Source: Lasiosphaeria ovina (lineage: Eukaryota; Ascomycota; Sordariomycetes; Sordariales; Lasiosphaeriaceae). From it: 64,000 nt of DNA. A program made the translations under genes and the position numbers. Positions 1-12,305 of the stretch are shown here, piece by piece (positions within the stretch are counted from its first letter, which is position 1; each line of letters begins with the position of its first letter). The notes below the pieces were generated by a model, which was not told the origin of the DNA, searched no databases, and saw only the letters and a list, made by a program, of their open reading frames with translations. The stretch spans positions 5,580,001 through 5,644,000 of the forward strand of contig JAULSN010000003.1 of NCBI GenBank assembly GCA_033439765.1, given 5' to 3'.

Positions 1-111
1 AAATATATCTATATTGCGGAGTCTCTCGAATCCTCAACAATCATTGGGATTCACAATCGCCAGATGGTATCGGGACTTTGGTTACAAGGGGGTGATTTGG
101 GAAGCGACCGG

Positions 112-1950
112 CTACCAAAGCGAATACCGTTCATCTTCTCCGAAGTCGTAATCCGTGTCATAGTCCTCTCCAACATCGGTGATTCCGTCTTCAGCTTCGC
201 TGTCGGGTTCAACATCCCCATTCATCCAAATGACTCTGCGGTACTTGTGCTCCAGAACCTCGACATGTTCTTCATCGCTGCTGTAGTCCCACTCGTCGAG
301 GTCATCGGCGTCGCTGTCTTGAACAACTCTGGATATCTTGTCAGCCCTGTTCAAAATCCTTGCCAAAATCCTCTTGGCTCTTGGACCGAGCCGGCTGTGG
401 TCGGCGCCGTATTTGACAAGCAGCGTGACGAGTTTCCGGTTCCAGCTCCTGTCTTGTTTTCTGCACATGTCGAATGCGTTGTCGGTCTCTTCAGACCGCG
501 GATATGTCTGAGGGGTCAAGTTGAAAAGAATTTGGCTCAGCAAGAACCAGGCCTTTGGCCTAGGCGTAGTATCACTCTGTCGGACAAAGTAGGGCACATT
601 TGGGTCTGCTCCTGCACTGAGCATGGCTTCAGCAGCAACCAAGTCTCCCTCCCAGCACGCCCGGCCCAGAGCGGTGACGCCCTTAAAGTCGCGGGCTGAG
701 GCCTTGGCGCCATTGGCCATGAGCTCGTGGATGACTTGTTTTTGATATTTCCGAAATGGCTTGGCGCTGTCAGAAATTCCGGGACCGATGCAGTCGAACA
801 ATAGCAAGTCCGCCCGTGTTGTCTTCGAGAATGTTGGCCATTCAGTCCCAGTGCAACGTTCTCCGAGATCATCCCATCGTTCGTCGTACTGCTCCGACAT
901 CAGGTCTTCAAGACCAACCTCACTCAAATGCGCCATCTCAGGGGAGACTATGGTAGAGCTCGTGGGCGTGCTGATCTGAATAGACTCGAGCGACGGAGTG
1001 AGAGTTCCGTCATCGGGCGGTTGGCTCGTCTCGTTTCCCAGGCTAGCGCCTGCGCGAATGAGTGCCAGCGCGACTTCAAAGTTCCCTGTCGAGCATGCCA
1101 AAGCAAGTACTCTACGCCCATGTTGGCTCTGCCAATTGATGTCGGCGCCGAGACTAAGGAGCATGTGGACGGCTGGGAGGCTTTTAGCGGACCCTTCGTA
1201 GGCCGCCATGCAGAGCGGCGTGAGATCCGAATTCCACAGCGGATCCCCAGCAGGTACATGATCTGGATTAACTTGGCGATCCGTGACAAGATACTCGACG
1301 ATGTCAGCTTGGCCGAATATCGCTGCCGTTTGTAGCGCACTTTGTCTCATGTTGACATCGTAATGTCGACCATTCTGAATATTCTTGACACCGGTGACCT
1401 GGTCTATATTGGCTCCCCTGTCGATCAGAGCCTTCGCGATGTCTTTAAAGCCGTGGCGGATGGCCACGAACAGGGGCCATCGAACTTCCAAAACGGGCCT
1501 GTAGCCTCGCACAAACTCCAACCTGTCGTCGTCGACGAACTCTTCAATCTTGGAAGCCTGTCGGCGGTACCATACACCGTTTACGTCGGCTCCTTTCTCG
1601 AGGAGAAGCGTGACTATTTCTTTGTGGCCTCCATCGATGGCGGCATGTATGGGCAGCCAGTCATCATAGAAGCGGCCCTTTCGTCGGCTGCTTACGAATC
1701 GAGTGTTTACGTCGGCTCCGGACTCCAGTGCACGCTTCACAAGTTCCAGGTCTCCGTCTCGGGCACCCCGATAGAGAGCATGCCGTGGGAAATTTGTAAT
1801 GAGTTCTTTCTCCACGATGTGGTGGACGTTTCGACAAGTATGTCCCAGAGATGCGAGATCCTCCACCCTGTCGAACTCCCCGGCGATAGCCAAGACAGAC
1901 TCGACAGGAAGATCCGCGAATCCACTCATCCTCGGTGGCGAGGGAGCCAT
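112..1950 (-). CDS. F-box/ankyrin-repeat protein, 612 aa
   Basis: Single-exon gene starting at the ATG complementary to 1948-1950. An F-box-like segment lies at about residues 9-50 (FADLPVESVLAIAGEF...), followed by ankyrin repeats near 56-82, 97-125, 157-183, 202-228, 242-272 and 277-303, each with the usual LLL.KGADVN-type ending, and another near 423-451 (ALGRACWEGDLVAAEAML). The last ~65 residues are strongly acidic (runs of D/E). Family knowledge: F-box/ankyrin proteins are often SCF ubiquitin-ligase adaptors, but fungi carry large expanded sets with unknown targets. The layout matches the gene at 15364-17235 (F-box first, six to seven degenerate ankyrins, acidic C-terminus), so the two look like paralogues. 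The substrate is unknown. The long plus-strand frame opposite it is a shadow. Confidence 0.85.
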   Translation of the reverse strand: MAPSPPRMSGFADLPVESVLAIAGEFDRVEDLASLGHTCRNVHHIVEKELITNFPRHALYRGARDGDLELVKRALESGADVNTRFVSSRRKGRFYDDWLPIHAAIDGGHKEIVTLLLEKGADVNGVWYRRQASKIEEFVDDDRLEFVRGYRPVLEVRWPLFVAIRHGFKDIAKALIDRGANIDQVTGVKNIQNGRHYDVNMRQSALQTAAIFGQADIVEYLVTDRQVNPDHVPAGDPLWNSDLTPLCMAAYEGSAKSLPAVHMLLSLGADINWQSQHGRRVLALACSTGNFEVALALIRAGASLGNETSQPPDDGTLTPSLESIQISTPTSSTIVSPEMAHLSEVGLEDLMSEQYDERWDDLGERCTGTEWPTFSKTTRADLLLFDCIGPGISDSAKPFRKYQKQVIHELMANGAKASARDFKGVTALGRACWEGDLVAAEAMLSAGADPNVPYFVRQSDTTPRPKAWFLLSQILFNLTPQTYPRSEETDNAFDMCRKQDRSWNRKLVTLLVKYGADHSRLGPRAKRILARILNRADKISRVVQDSDADDLDEWDYSSDEEHVEVLEHKYRRVIWMNGDVEPDSEAEDGITDVGEDYDTDYDFGEDERYSLW

Positions 1951-2744
1951 TTTTGTAAGTGTGATGGCGTTTGGCCTTGTGTCTCTGAAGTGAATGTAGT
2001 CTCTGATTGATTGAATGTTGGCGAGTAGCGAGTTGTCCGAGTTTTCGAATCTGGAACGTGAAAACCCAAGATGTTCTTATAGGAAAGATTAACTACCGGT
2101 TTCTTAACAAACCCACTAGTCTTATTGTCAAGGATCCCATTCTCCGAAGCAATAGTAACCTCGCATACAAAGCCGCTGAGCCTCACGCTCCCGGCGAGTA
2201 ATATATTCCTTTGTGATCGCGTATCACTCGTTTCCATTGTCTTATATTTCACTTTGATTGGCACTACGTTGCAATTACCAAACAGTCATCCAACAAAGTA
2301 ACACCATTCGGGTAATTAATTAGCAAGTCTTTAACGTACCTTCAAGAGCGGTGAACAAACAGCATTAGAGTCTTATCGACTTGAGATCATTTGCACCACG
2401 TTGCCTCGGGCTAGGACGCGAAATTGAAATTGTCCATTGAAACACTAAAATTTAATTCTATAGCAGGGATAATGACAAGCCACGTTTTCCAATATGCGCC
2501 ATTGACCAAAACCTCAACGCCTCTCCCAGGCGGGACCTGTTCTCTGTCTAAGGAGTATCTAACCAACCGACGTCTAACCAACCGATGACCACCGCTATGC
2601 CCGGATGAAAGACGAAAAATGAATTATGAAATGAAGACGGAAGAAAATGAACAAAGTTGGAAACAAAGGAGAGGTAATCTCGGACAGCTTGCATGAAGGC
2701 AAATACTGGAACAGTGACGAGTTACTCACCAGAGGCCGGCCAGA
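1951..2744. other. Intergenic, shared 5'/3' region
   Basis: Upstream region of the F-box/ankyrin gene and downstream region of the DUF4185 gene. I see no gene. A small direct repeat (13-nt unit TCTAACCAACCGA at 2558-2570 and 2573-2585) is present. Confidence 0.6.
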
Positions 2745-4068
2745 TCACGAGAAATGAAGATTAGCCATAGCAACGTGGTACGACTCCGACTGTCCCCACT
2801 GCGACCACGAGATGGGAATGGTCTTTCCGGTCGGGTCGTAGTTGCTATACGCGTGGAAAGCATAATTGTACCCGTCAGCGACGGGAGGGAGCTCGTAGAT
2901 GGGGACGGGCTTCGACCAGCCCGACTCGAGCTTGGTGCTGTACGACATGTAGACTGCGCCACGAAAAAAAAAACCAGTTAGTGCCACGTTTCCACGTTTT
3001 TTGTTTGTTTTTGCCGTCTCCGCCACAGCCTCACATCAGACGATCGATCACATGACAGCCACCCCCAGTCATCATCACATCACGCCATATTGATCACATG
3101 AACAAAAAAACAAACTCACCATGGGCATCCAGGGCCGGCGCTCCCGACATGAACAGCAGGACATACTGGCCGTAGAGCTGGCTGAAGAAGAGATCGCCGC
3201 TGCCGGGGCCGTACTTGACGCCGAAGCCCTCCCAGCTCCAGCTGAGGATGTTTGAGCGGCCGCCGTCGGCAAAGGCGGGGATGGCGGGAGACCAGGCGGC
3301 GCCGTCCCAGTACTGGTACTGGGAGCGGTCGGCGAAGGCGGCTTGGGGCACGCGGGCCATCTTGAGGCCGTGGTTGGCGTCGTCGGCCGTCTTGGAGATG
3401 GCGGCGAAGGTGTAGAGGAAGCCGTCGATGCTGACGAGGGTGCCGAAGGAGCCGAACAGCGGCTCGCCGTTGTTGAAGAGGGCCTGCGTCGGCCGCTCGA
3501 CCACGGGCCCGTACCCCGTCAGCGAGATCTTGATGGCCGTACTGTACAGCAGGCTGGCCAGCCCGTTGCCGGGGTGCTGGCGGTCGACGACCTCGGGGAA
3601 CGACACGCCGCAGATGCCGCCGCACAGCGTGGCGATGCCCTGGTTGGGCCAGATGCCCGTCTTGTCGTCGTCCTCGCCGCCGGCGTAGAAGAAGGGCACC
3701 ATCTGCTTGGGGCCCTTGTCGGGCGTGCCGAAGTCGGACAGCTTGGTGACGCCCTCGCCGTGCCAGTCGGACACGGCGATGGAGTTGGACGAGAAGTTGG
3801 CCCAGTTGGAGAAGTCGTCGGCCGGCGGCCGGCCGTCCTTGGTGTAGATGCCGTCCGAGAAGATCATCATGTTGAGGCCGTTGATCTTGCCGCCGCCGCC
3901 GCCATCGCGGAACACGTTGGGAAAGTTGTTGGACGTCGTCCTGCCGAGAAACTCGACGCTGGGGGGAGGCACCGCTACCGCGCGGGGCCTGGGAGCTGAG
4001 GAGGAAGCAAGGGGCATGCCGTTGGAGTGCGCAAAGAGAGCGGCGAGAAACAAAGCGCTGCTAAACAT
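2745..4068 (-). CDS. Secreted DUF4185-type protein, 385 aa, two exons
   Basis: Exon 1 is complement 3120-4068 and exon 2 is complement 2745-2953. The intron has a GTGAGT donor and a CGCAG acceptor, and the join (phase 1) gives a continuous 385-residue protein. I chose the ATG at 4068 because it starts directly at a signal peptide (MFSSALFLAALFAHSNG); an upstream in-frame ATG at 4122 would bury it. The body (IFSDGIYTKDGRPPADDF, MVPFFYAGGEDDDKTGIWPN, a conserved GPVVERPTQALFNNGEPLFGSF-like stretch, and WSWEGFGVKYGPGSGDLFFSQ) fits the DUF4185 family of predicted beta-propeller-like proteins common in fungi and actinobacteria. It is probably secreted. No enzymatic activity can be assigned. It stands alone, with a 1.5-kb upstream gap. 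Confidence 0.85.
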
Positions 4069-5603
4069 GATAAAGGAGGGTGGGATTTGTGCACGGTGTT
4101 TAAAATAAGGTACATAATCCAATGTTTTGCTCAGACGCTTGACACAATCATGACGAGACTAGCTCGTGGTATATATCTACACCCGAAGTGAAAGCCAGGA
4201 GGCCGCAGCTCACACAGCTCACGCAGCACAGGGAGGACTCTGGCGTGATACCGGCTCCCTGAATGCCTGTTGGGTCATCAACAGGGCTGTGAAGGGCAGG
4301 GATAGCGCGTAAGGCTGCAAAAGAAAAGAAAAGAGAAAGAAACCCAAAAAAAAAAATAAACAGTCGTATTGGACCCCAAAAGAAAAAAAAACTACCAGGA
4401 AGAAAACAGAAATAGAATATGCCAGATAACAGAACAAGAGAGGGGATAGGACGAGGAGGACAGAAAGGAAGAAGAGTGGAGTCTCACTTGTCGAACCAAT
4501 GGCGGGTCTGTGTCGCGCCGTTGGTCCGCTGTGCCGAAGCATTCTAACGTTGGACAGGGGCCGTGTTTGGGTTTGAGATCCAACGAGCCCCAGCGACAGG
4601 GGTTGGGGCCCGGGGGTGGTTCGGCAGTCAGTCCGCGGGAGTTGGCGATCCGAAACGTGGGTTTCATTGTGTATTGGCTGTAATACGGAATACAGTAATC
4701 ATGGCCAACCCCCACTTGGCATTTAAGTCCGCCCTAACCCTGAGAGCCAATTTCCAGGTTCTAGCTCAGTGCACACAGCATTTTCCTAGGTCTTGGGATA
4801 AGTTTGCTTGTTGGTTATAAGGCAATTGCCCGGCCTATCACGCCGAAATCGCGGGGAATATGTTACACCAGAACTGCAATATTGCGGGGGACATGGATGG
4901 GGGCGGTTGGTGACACCTGGGGATCGAAGTGGTAAATTTGGGTCTGGAAATGACGTATTCCCTCCGTACGGTAATTTGCTACCGGACTGCCCAGACTTTT
5001 GGGTGGCGCGAACAACCAACACGCGAGTTTATTCATCAGGATTTATTAATCAGCGGCCCGAATCCCGCTTAATGCCGGAGCGGCTCTCTTACTCACTCCC
5101 TCCCGACCTCTCTCTCGTTCATGTCCCAAATGGAGATTGCGAGCAACTAATCAGCCTGCTATATGCATACGCGACGTGCTGAGTCTGACAGTTTGGCCAC
5201 GAACGCGTTTACTGATCGTCATGGGCTCGTTTACTGATCGTCATGCCTTCACAAGATGGGACTAAACTGGTTCGATGGCTTCGGTCCCTTCCCCCTCGCC
5301 GAGTCATCAAGGTCAATCCACTTTCACAACATCGTGACGTTCCATTTTGGCAACTTGGCAAGCTCCTCCCACTGCCCAACGTGCATAATCAAGATACGCT
5401 TTCTATTGCCGCTACAGACTGCGGTTGAATGAATCCACCGTCAAATCCGCGGATACTGAGCTAGCCAAGAAGCTCCTGCCCCCAATCCCATCTGCAGCCG
5501 CCGACCACGACGGGATGTCGAGTTGAGTGCACCAACATCCCCCTGACCCCGGGTGGCCCGACCCCGAGTGGCCCGACCATCCCAAGCCACAGCCACGCCG
5601 CCG
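4069..5603. other. Intergenic with short tandem repeats
   Basis: No convincing gene. It holds a homopurine/A-rich stretch at 4320-4400 just upstream of the DUF4185 gene, a direct repeat of CGTTTACTGATCGTCATG at 5206-5223 and 5228-5245, and a GC-rich duplicated unit near 5548-5580. Confidence 0.55.
5206..5245. repeat. 18-bp direct repeat, two copies 4 bp apart
   Basis: CGTTTACTGATCGTCATG occurs exactly at 5206-5223 and again at 5228-5245. Function unknown; it lies in an intergenic region. Confidence 0.8.
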
Positions 5604-7526
5604 CTAGTGGTTGTCGTTCATGAACCGCTGCAGCCATTCATTGCGCCCCGTGAAGCTGCGGCACTTTTTGCCAAAGACCCTACGCCCAAGCGCCAACCGG
5701 CTGCGTATCAGTACGTGGAACTGGGGGGAGGGTGGGTGGCCGGGGACATGACTCACCACAGCGGGATGGTCAGCAGGCACACGAACAGGAACAGCGACCC
5801 GAGGATGCAGAAGACGACGAGCGCGCCCTGCTCGGCCAGCCAGTCGTTGACAAAGTAGGTCAGGCCAAAGGTGAGCAGGTTGCGCGCGTTGATGGCCACA
5901 AAGGCCTCCTCGTTGTGGCTGCGGTAGCTGTCGACGACGTACCCAAAAACGCACGTCGACGCGAACACAAGGCTCATGTTGGCGAGCCCGAAGCAGAGCA
6001 CGGGGCCGAGCCAGTGCGTCTGGTACTGCACCGTCGCGCCAAACCCGAAGAAGCCCACCACGCCCAGCACCGTCGCCACCACCATCAGCGGCAACCGGAA
6101 CTCGGGCTCGTAGACGCCCCGGTTCTTCTTGGTCAGGTAGATGCAGATCCAGTCGTTGAGCGGGCCCGACACCAGCTCGCCGATCACTGTCAGCAGAAAC
6201 GGCGACAGGCTGATCAGCCCCGTCTGGCTGATGGAGAAGTTGTACGGCGGCCCCACGAAGATGACACCGTTGACCACCGAGAAGACGACGATCCACGTGA
6301 GGGTTGTGCCTGTTTTTGTGTATCTTGCTGTCAGTCCCAGTGATTTCGCAGCCATCAGTAAATAGTCACGCACCGTAGATGAGAAAGCCCCACATCACGG
6401 CCGGGTAGAACAGCATGACGACGGGGCGCACAAAGACCTTCCACCCCGGCGCGTACGAGTAGCGCCCCGAGAAGACGCGCAGCGACTGCCAGTACGTGTG
6501 CTTCTTGTCGGCGCCGGCCGGCGCGCCGGCCGGGTACGACGTGTGCATGTCCGCCTCGCTGACGTGCTGCGCGTCGTGGTCGTGGCCGAGCTTCATCTCG
6601 TGGGTGCTGCTGCTGCCAGTGTTACCCTCGACGTCATGCTTCTCGTCCTCAACGGCTGCTGCAGGCACAATGACGACCGAGTCGCGGCGGTACGCCGTCT
6701 CGGGGACCAGGAACACGACGCCGAGCATGAGCAGGCCGAACATGATGGCGCACACGCCAAACGTCCAGCGGTACCCATCACGATCAATAATCTGCCCGGC
6801 GATGAGCGCGCCACCGCTGATCCCCGTCAGCAAGAACAGATTCCACACGGCGATGCGCGTGGCGCGCTCGTGCACAAAGTACAGGTCGCCGATGGTGCAC
6901 TGCACGAGGACCTCGTAGGGGGCCATGCCGATGCCGGCGATGACGCGGCTGGCGAGGAACGAGTTGTACTCGGACACGGCGGCGCCCCACACGCTGGTGG
7001 CGAACATGATGACGATGGCCAGGATGTACACGGGGCGGCGCCCGATGATCTTGGCAAGCGGGTTCGTCAGGAACAGCGCCAGCCCGATCATCAGGATCAC
7101 CCACGCCGTCGACTGCGCCAGCACCTCGACCGTGATGTCCAGGTCCGCCGCCACCTGCACGAACCCCGGCGACAGCATCGGCCCGTACGCCCCCACTACT
7201 GCTGCCGACAGCCCCACGATGAACAGGATCAGCTCCTTCTTCCTGTGCGCCCTCCAGTCAGCCGGGCTCCAGGTACGTCAGTCAAGGGGCCCACGCACCA
7301 TTGGGGCCACTGAAGTCACACCATGTCAGCACGCCGCCTATTTTCGCTCTGGGACAGTAAGAATACTCGCATTCAACGGGTCGTTGGGGCTGTCGGACGG
7401 CTGCGGCACGAGGATGACGTCCTTGAACCGGCCCGTACCGTGCTTGAGCAGCTCGCGCGGGAGCCCCGACAGCTCGGGCGGCAGGTCGTCTTGGTCGCTC
7501 AGGAAAGCTGTATCCCTCTCGCGCAC
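5604..7526 (-). CDS. MFS transporter (DHA1-like), multi-exon, 5' end unresolved
   Basis: Twelve-TM major facilitator carrier, plasma-membrane type. Readable exons are complement ~7340-7526 (hydrophilic N-terminus ending in the typical SPNDPLN motif), ~6374-7265 (TM1-6/7 with motif-A-like GRRPVYIL and a large hydrophilic loop), 5757-6309 and 5604-5700 (C-terminus ending FMNDNH). Two introns are clean: GTGCGT...ACAG and GTGAGT...ACGCAG. The first intron is not: the expected N|W junction has a GC donor (GCGAGT), and no AG directly precedes the tryptophan codon. The next usable AG, 11 nt past a CTGAC branch-like site, needs another donor. No in-frame ATG precedes the N-terminal segment (it opens on GTG after an in-frame TGA), so a 5' exon is missing from this model or the gene is damaged. 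Paralogue-like to the carrier at 46001-47698. Substrate unknown. Confidence 0.75.
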
Positions 7527-9261
7527 ACTCGCCCCGTGGAGCGAATGTCGTGTCTTGTCAGTTCATTTGTCTCGTGGTTGAAATTTCACATTCGAAGTTA
7601 GGAATTCGGTGACGCGACGTGATGCGACGCGATCCATTTGCCATTTTATGCAGGATGATTTTCACCGGGGGGGGGGGGGGGGAGGATTCGAGGGGACATA
7701 CCCGTGCCAGGCACGACTTCCATCTTCTTGTCGTCCAGAATTCCGAACGGCATTTTGGGCGGGTTGGTTGGAGGATGGCGACAGGAGACAGAGAGACACC
7801 CGACGGCTTGATAGCGAGGCGTCTACTGTCTAGACGCATGCACAGCAGATGGATGGCATATATACCTACCTACGCAAACACACAGACCGGGGCGTGTTGG
7901 GACCGTACCGTTGATGCAACACTCATTAGCAGATGGGGGCGAGCTCGGCCGGCATGCGTGAACGCTTCCAGCTAATTGCAATCACCCTTTGGCCCCCTCA
8001 AGACGCGCGGATATCTACCACCGAGGATTGTGTAACACTGCCAATAACATCAATGCCTCCGGCTTGTAGATGTGCGACCACGCTGCGCGGCTATCAAGGG
8101 AAGCTAGTTCCCATTTTGCGAATTGGGTTCCGACGACGGATACCATGAAGCCCTTCCCCAGTGGCAATGGTTATCCGTGTGCTGATTTCATCAACACTAG
8201 ACTCACCACCGACTCCACAAGTGGATATCCTATGCTCAACCGGCAGTGTGCCCCCTTCTCCAAGCAAGCACCAGATAATAGCGACGACCCCGACAGCCAT
8301 GTCGCGCTCGCTCATGCGGGGTACCTTAGCCAGATCGGCACCCCCCCTGGCATGTATATCTGTCGGTAGTTGCGGAGGTGCCAATAGCCACTATTATACC
8401 CGCCCGAGGCTAACAAGAGTCGAGATTGGTATATCTGCGTTTGGTGGCACGGCTTGGCGGCTGCAGCGACCAGCTCCCTGTCGGCGGGTCCATCGCTCGT
8501 GAACTCATTGGTTCTCCGGGCCGGGTCTGGCATTAATGTTTCTATCGAGGACTGGTTCATATGGCTGTTGGAATGACGCGCAGAACTTGTGTCATTATTA
8601 TTATTTCCACCTCACATGGCGGATAATATGGAGCAGGCCACGAGGCAAAAAGAGGTCTCAAATCTGGATGCGGCCCCTTCTGCTGTCTTCTCGCTGCGTG
8701 TCCAGCGTCAAAGCTATGACAAGAGTCTATTCTAATTTGAGGTGCGACGGCGGCCTGTGGTTTGGCATGCATTTTGGCATGCAGGATTATCGTGGTAATC
8801 AAGGGAATTAGTGAACCAGGTTTGTTTGTAGGTGTCTGACTCGGCCCTGTCGGGTAACAGATGCCGAGGTTGCATGTAATTACTCCGCACCGAGTTCTGG
8901 GTCAAGCCGGACGCTACGGAATGTGGGGTTGTCGTTGTCCCGCCGGTGGTGATGGCAGTAGCCAGTGCTGGTTTCCGAGAGAGAGGGGGGACCGCTCGCG
9001 CCGCTTGGGTTAACAAAGGGGCAAAGGGTTTGATGTTTGGGGTTGCTGGCCTTCACGACTGGTATTCGTCGGATAACGATGAGCGGCAAACATAAGTGGT
9101 TGGTTTTACGCTCGGGCGAAACACATGATTACAAGCTTTTATTTGCCCACCGAAACTCAACATCTAGCTGGTTGCACCACATATTCCCCGTCAAATAGGT
9201 AACCGACTCTCGCGACACACTCCCCCGGCTCTTGACGAAAAGGGCGCAAGTTTCTACGCCC
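7527..9261. other. Intergenic, 1.7 kb
   Basis: No gene supported. It contains a 16-nt poly-G run (7667-7682) close to the 5' side of the MFS gene. The rest is unremarkable; short open frames on both strands have no recognisable motifs. Confidence 0.55.
7667..7682. repeat. Poly-G run, 16 nt
   Basis: Uninterrupted G homopolymer on the plus strand. It could form a quadruplex or be a site of assembly length error. Confidence 0.85.
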
Positions 9262-11350
9262 CTACAGGTGGGGCACCACCTGGAGCCACGAGGGCATCCA
9301 GTACACGCCGACAGGCAGGGAACGGATGCTCAGAAACGACTCAACAATGATGAAGACGCGGGAAAAGATGTATGCAAGGAACACAAGACCCATGAGCCAG
9401 TATTTAATCCCAATGTCTTCGAAAGTCGGGGAAAGATTTTCCAGCTTGCCCAGAAACCAAGAAATAAGCGAGGTGGGTAGAAAAGCCGACATAATCACAC
9501 AACAAGAAATCATCCATAACCTTGACTCGATATCTGTTGCGAACTCATACCGTAAAGCTGTGAGGTGGACGCCACCATACAACACTGGTAGGAGAATGGC
9601 AAGGAGAAAGTGTGATAGACTTTGAGACGGAAATTCGATGAGTATATCGCCAAGAAACCCTTTCAGCCTTGAAAACACCCCATCCTGTTGTGTCTCAAGC
9701 AGAGCAAACATACCGGGACCGACCGAAACGTGAGAATTATGATGCAGCGACTCATTGTACTTGAGCTCGGGATACCTCCATACTGTAGAGTTATTAAGGT
9801 AGAGCTGTGGGTGCTGAATGGGACCTTTGTCAATCTCCTGAATCATATTCACCACCCTCTCGGCACGGATCATGTCTTGAGGGGATAGCTTCTTGAGGGC
9901 TGAATCTCTGGCCAGAGAGAATAAAACATTCAACTCCTGAAATTGATCGCCGTTCGGCATGGAATTTATAACGTTGGAGATGCGTCGGATTGCTGAGATA
10001 TCCAGACCTAAATTCTGTACAGCTTTACCAGCTGACCTCAGGCGCGTCAAAATATCCAGAGTAAATGCCTTTTCCTCGGCGGGTATCGTTTGCGAGCAGT
10101 CCTCTGACCGGATACTGTCTAACAAAGAAGACAACAGGGCTCTCGAGCCGGGAAACGCGACCTCGGTTTGAAGGTAAATACCAAGGTTCGGTAACCCCCA
10201 TCCACAAGGTAGGCGTTCTGTGTTCCCTTTATGTATATTTACAGAAATATCGCTGTGATTGCGGCCTGAATCAGAGGGGTATAATACTGTTGCGTAGTTC
10301 TGGCTGTGGCAGAGCTGTTCCTGAACCATGAGAGCTAGTGCGTCCTGAAAGGGTTCAGTGTCAACAACCTTAGGCTCCCCGATATTGGCTAGTTTCTTTT
10401 GTATCTGCGTTAGAACTAGGACTCGACCGCGTAGGGGCAGGAAGGTATGTGTAGGGAGGGAAATAAAACAGATAGCATACCCTAAACCAGAAGATATACA
10501 TAGCTAGGGCACAGACAACATGCACCAGGGTATGGATTTCGAGTAGGGAGATGGGCAGACCCCATGCCGCGCGAAAGGCGCACTGCACGGCCATCCAGGT
10601 GACCTGGGTTACAACAAGAAATTTCTGGATGATGTCGGCCTTACTCTTGTCGTCAATCTCGGCCTCGGAAATGGTAACGAAATGACCGGTCCGTGCGAGT
10701 TGCAAGATACCAAGGGTGGATAGAGAGCACAGCGTGTCCAGGGGTTTCATCCAGACGCCCATTGCCCCCGGGCTGGGGTAGATATCCTCGATGGAAGCCT
10801 GAAAGCCACCCATGACAACAAAGAAGCAGAACTTCAACGAGTAAGTGCTCTGAGAAGAGGTCAGCTAAACGACAAGCTACGTGTCTCTGTTAATTATCGA
10901 AAGCAACCAACTTACCTCATCTGGATCCCCCTCACGGTAGCCCCTTTCCTGTAAAAGCACTTTCATATCCCTCTGGAAGCGCCGGGCCTGAAAGAATTGG
11001 TCTGAGGCAATATAGAGGACTAATTCAGGCGCAAATAGGGCGATGACGGTCCATTTGGCCTTCTGCAGGAACCTGTTCCAGGTGCCGCTTACCACGGGGA
11101 TATTGAGGTGTAGAGCCGTGTAGATACAGGCGACCAGGGTGACAAGACAGGACCAAAGAATGGCCAGGGTGCCGCGAGTTTCGGGCGACGCCACTCATGC
11201 GGGCGCCGCGATGTCGCGCAGAGCTGTGCGGCGATTATCCCGGTTTTGGTCGATGATGGCCTGGACCGTCGCGGTGCTGTTGTCCTGCGCTAGCGCCGGT
11301 ACGGCCAGGACAAGCGCAGCCGCGATCGTGAGGTAATCAATGAGATGCAT
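9262..11350 (-). pseudogene. Fungal multi-TM protein with signal peptide; in-frame TGA at codon 52
   Basis: Three exons join in frame: complement 10916-11350, 10481-10849 and 9262-10404 (donors GTAAG and GTATGC; acceptors TCTCAG and ACGCAG; both phase 0). The product would be about 648 residues: signal peptide (MHLIDYLTIAAALVLAVPALA), a block with RGTLAILWSCLVTL, and several hydrophobic helices ending near WMPSWLQVVPHL. This is a large uncharacterised fungal integral-membrane family whose N-terminal block usually contains a Trp shortly before RGT. Here the codon at 11195-11197, two codons before ASPETRGT, is TGA, so the frame is open on both sides of one stop. No splice sites fit that would remove it. 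Either the gene is inactivated by one change, it reads through, or the base is an error. The membrane role is inferred. Confidence 0.75.
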
Positions 11351-12305
11351 TGTGCTTCTAGCAGAAGGGTTCGTTGTATTTGGGAAGTTGGGAGTTTTGT
11401 TCAGGACTGCGTCGCTGCGGCTGAAAATTTTAGGCGCCCTCCACGATCTGCTCTTTTGGCCGTGTCCAATGGGATCATGAGGAGCAACATTCGACCAGAC
11501 CAAAGCCATTCCCTAATTCCTAATTGCAGGGGAGAGGTGCAGAAAAGAGGCCCCAGAAAAACGTGAGCTTCCCAGCAAATTGGGCGTATCCATAGAAGTA
11601 AAGACATATGCCGTCATTATTCAAGTAAATGGCTGAATCGACGCTCACACACCGATAACATGACTTGTCTTTTGAACGAGAAGAGAACTTTTGATGCTTA
11701 ATAAAGGCAAATCATGGGTGCACCTTTCCCGCATCGTTTACCCAAGGCACTTCCAGCAATCGCAACTGCCATAAGCCGTAAACGGATCCCATTTTAGCAC
11801 TAAAAGTCAGGGACGACCCTGCAGCCTCAAACCCAACTATCACGCATTGCTCCTGCCCAAGAAAATAGCCAAATTCTCTAAAATTCTCTACAACTCGCCG
11901 TGCAAATTTTGCTGATTCCCAAGATCACATTCAGGCTATATGTATGCGCGCAGACCTCAATCCTCTACATAAAGAATTGTCGCGGTGGCTTCAGGTATGT
12001 ATGTACGGTACTGTGTGTACTGTGTTTTAGCGCCTGGAGTCCTGGGTAGCGTAAGGTAGGGCAGGTGCCCCACCCTTTCGAGCCCTTCCACCACTACCCA
12101 GGACAGTTTCTTTGTCTGCGTGTTCCCACAACTCTCCCGCCCGATCTTTGTCCATGCCCAAAAAAAACCACCAACAATGGCATACATGCCCACCGGCAGT
12201 GGTGATACCATGACAGAACTGCGATTAACTTCATCAATTACATTACGTACTAATTTACCCATTTACTAACTTTTAAGAGAAGAAAACAAGCAAGCAGCAT
12301 CACTA
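11351..12305. other. Intergenic
   Basis: Upstream region of the multi-TM gene and downstream region of the mucin-like gene. I see no gene here. Confidence 0.55.

Noticed and set aside
4219..5182. Several 80-120-codon frames between the DUF4185 and MFS genes
   Set aside because: They lie on both strands in low-complexity or purine-rich DNA and show no domain or splice-supported structure.
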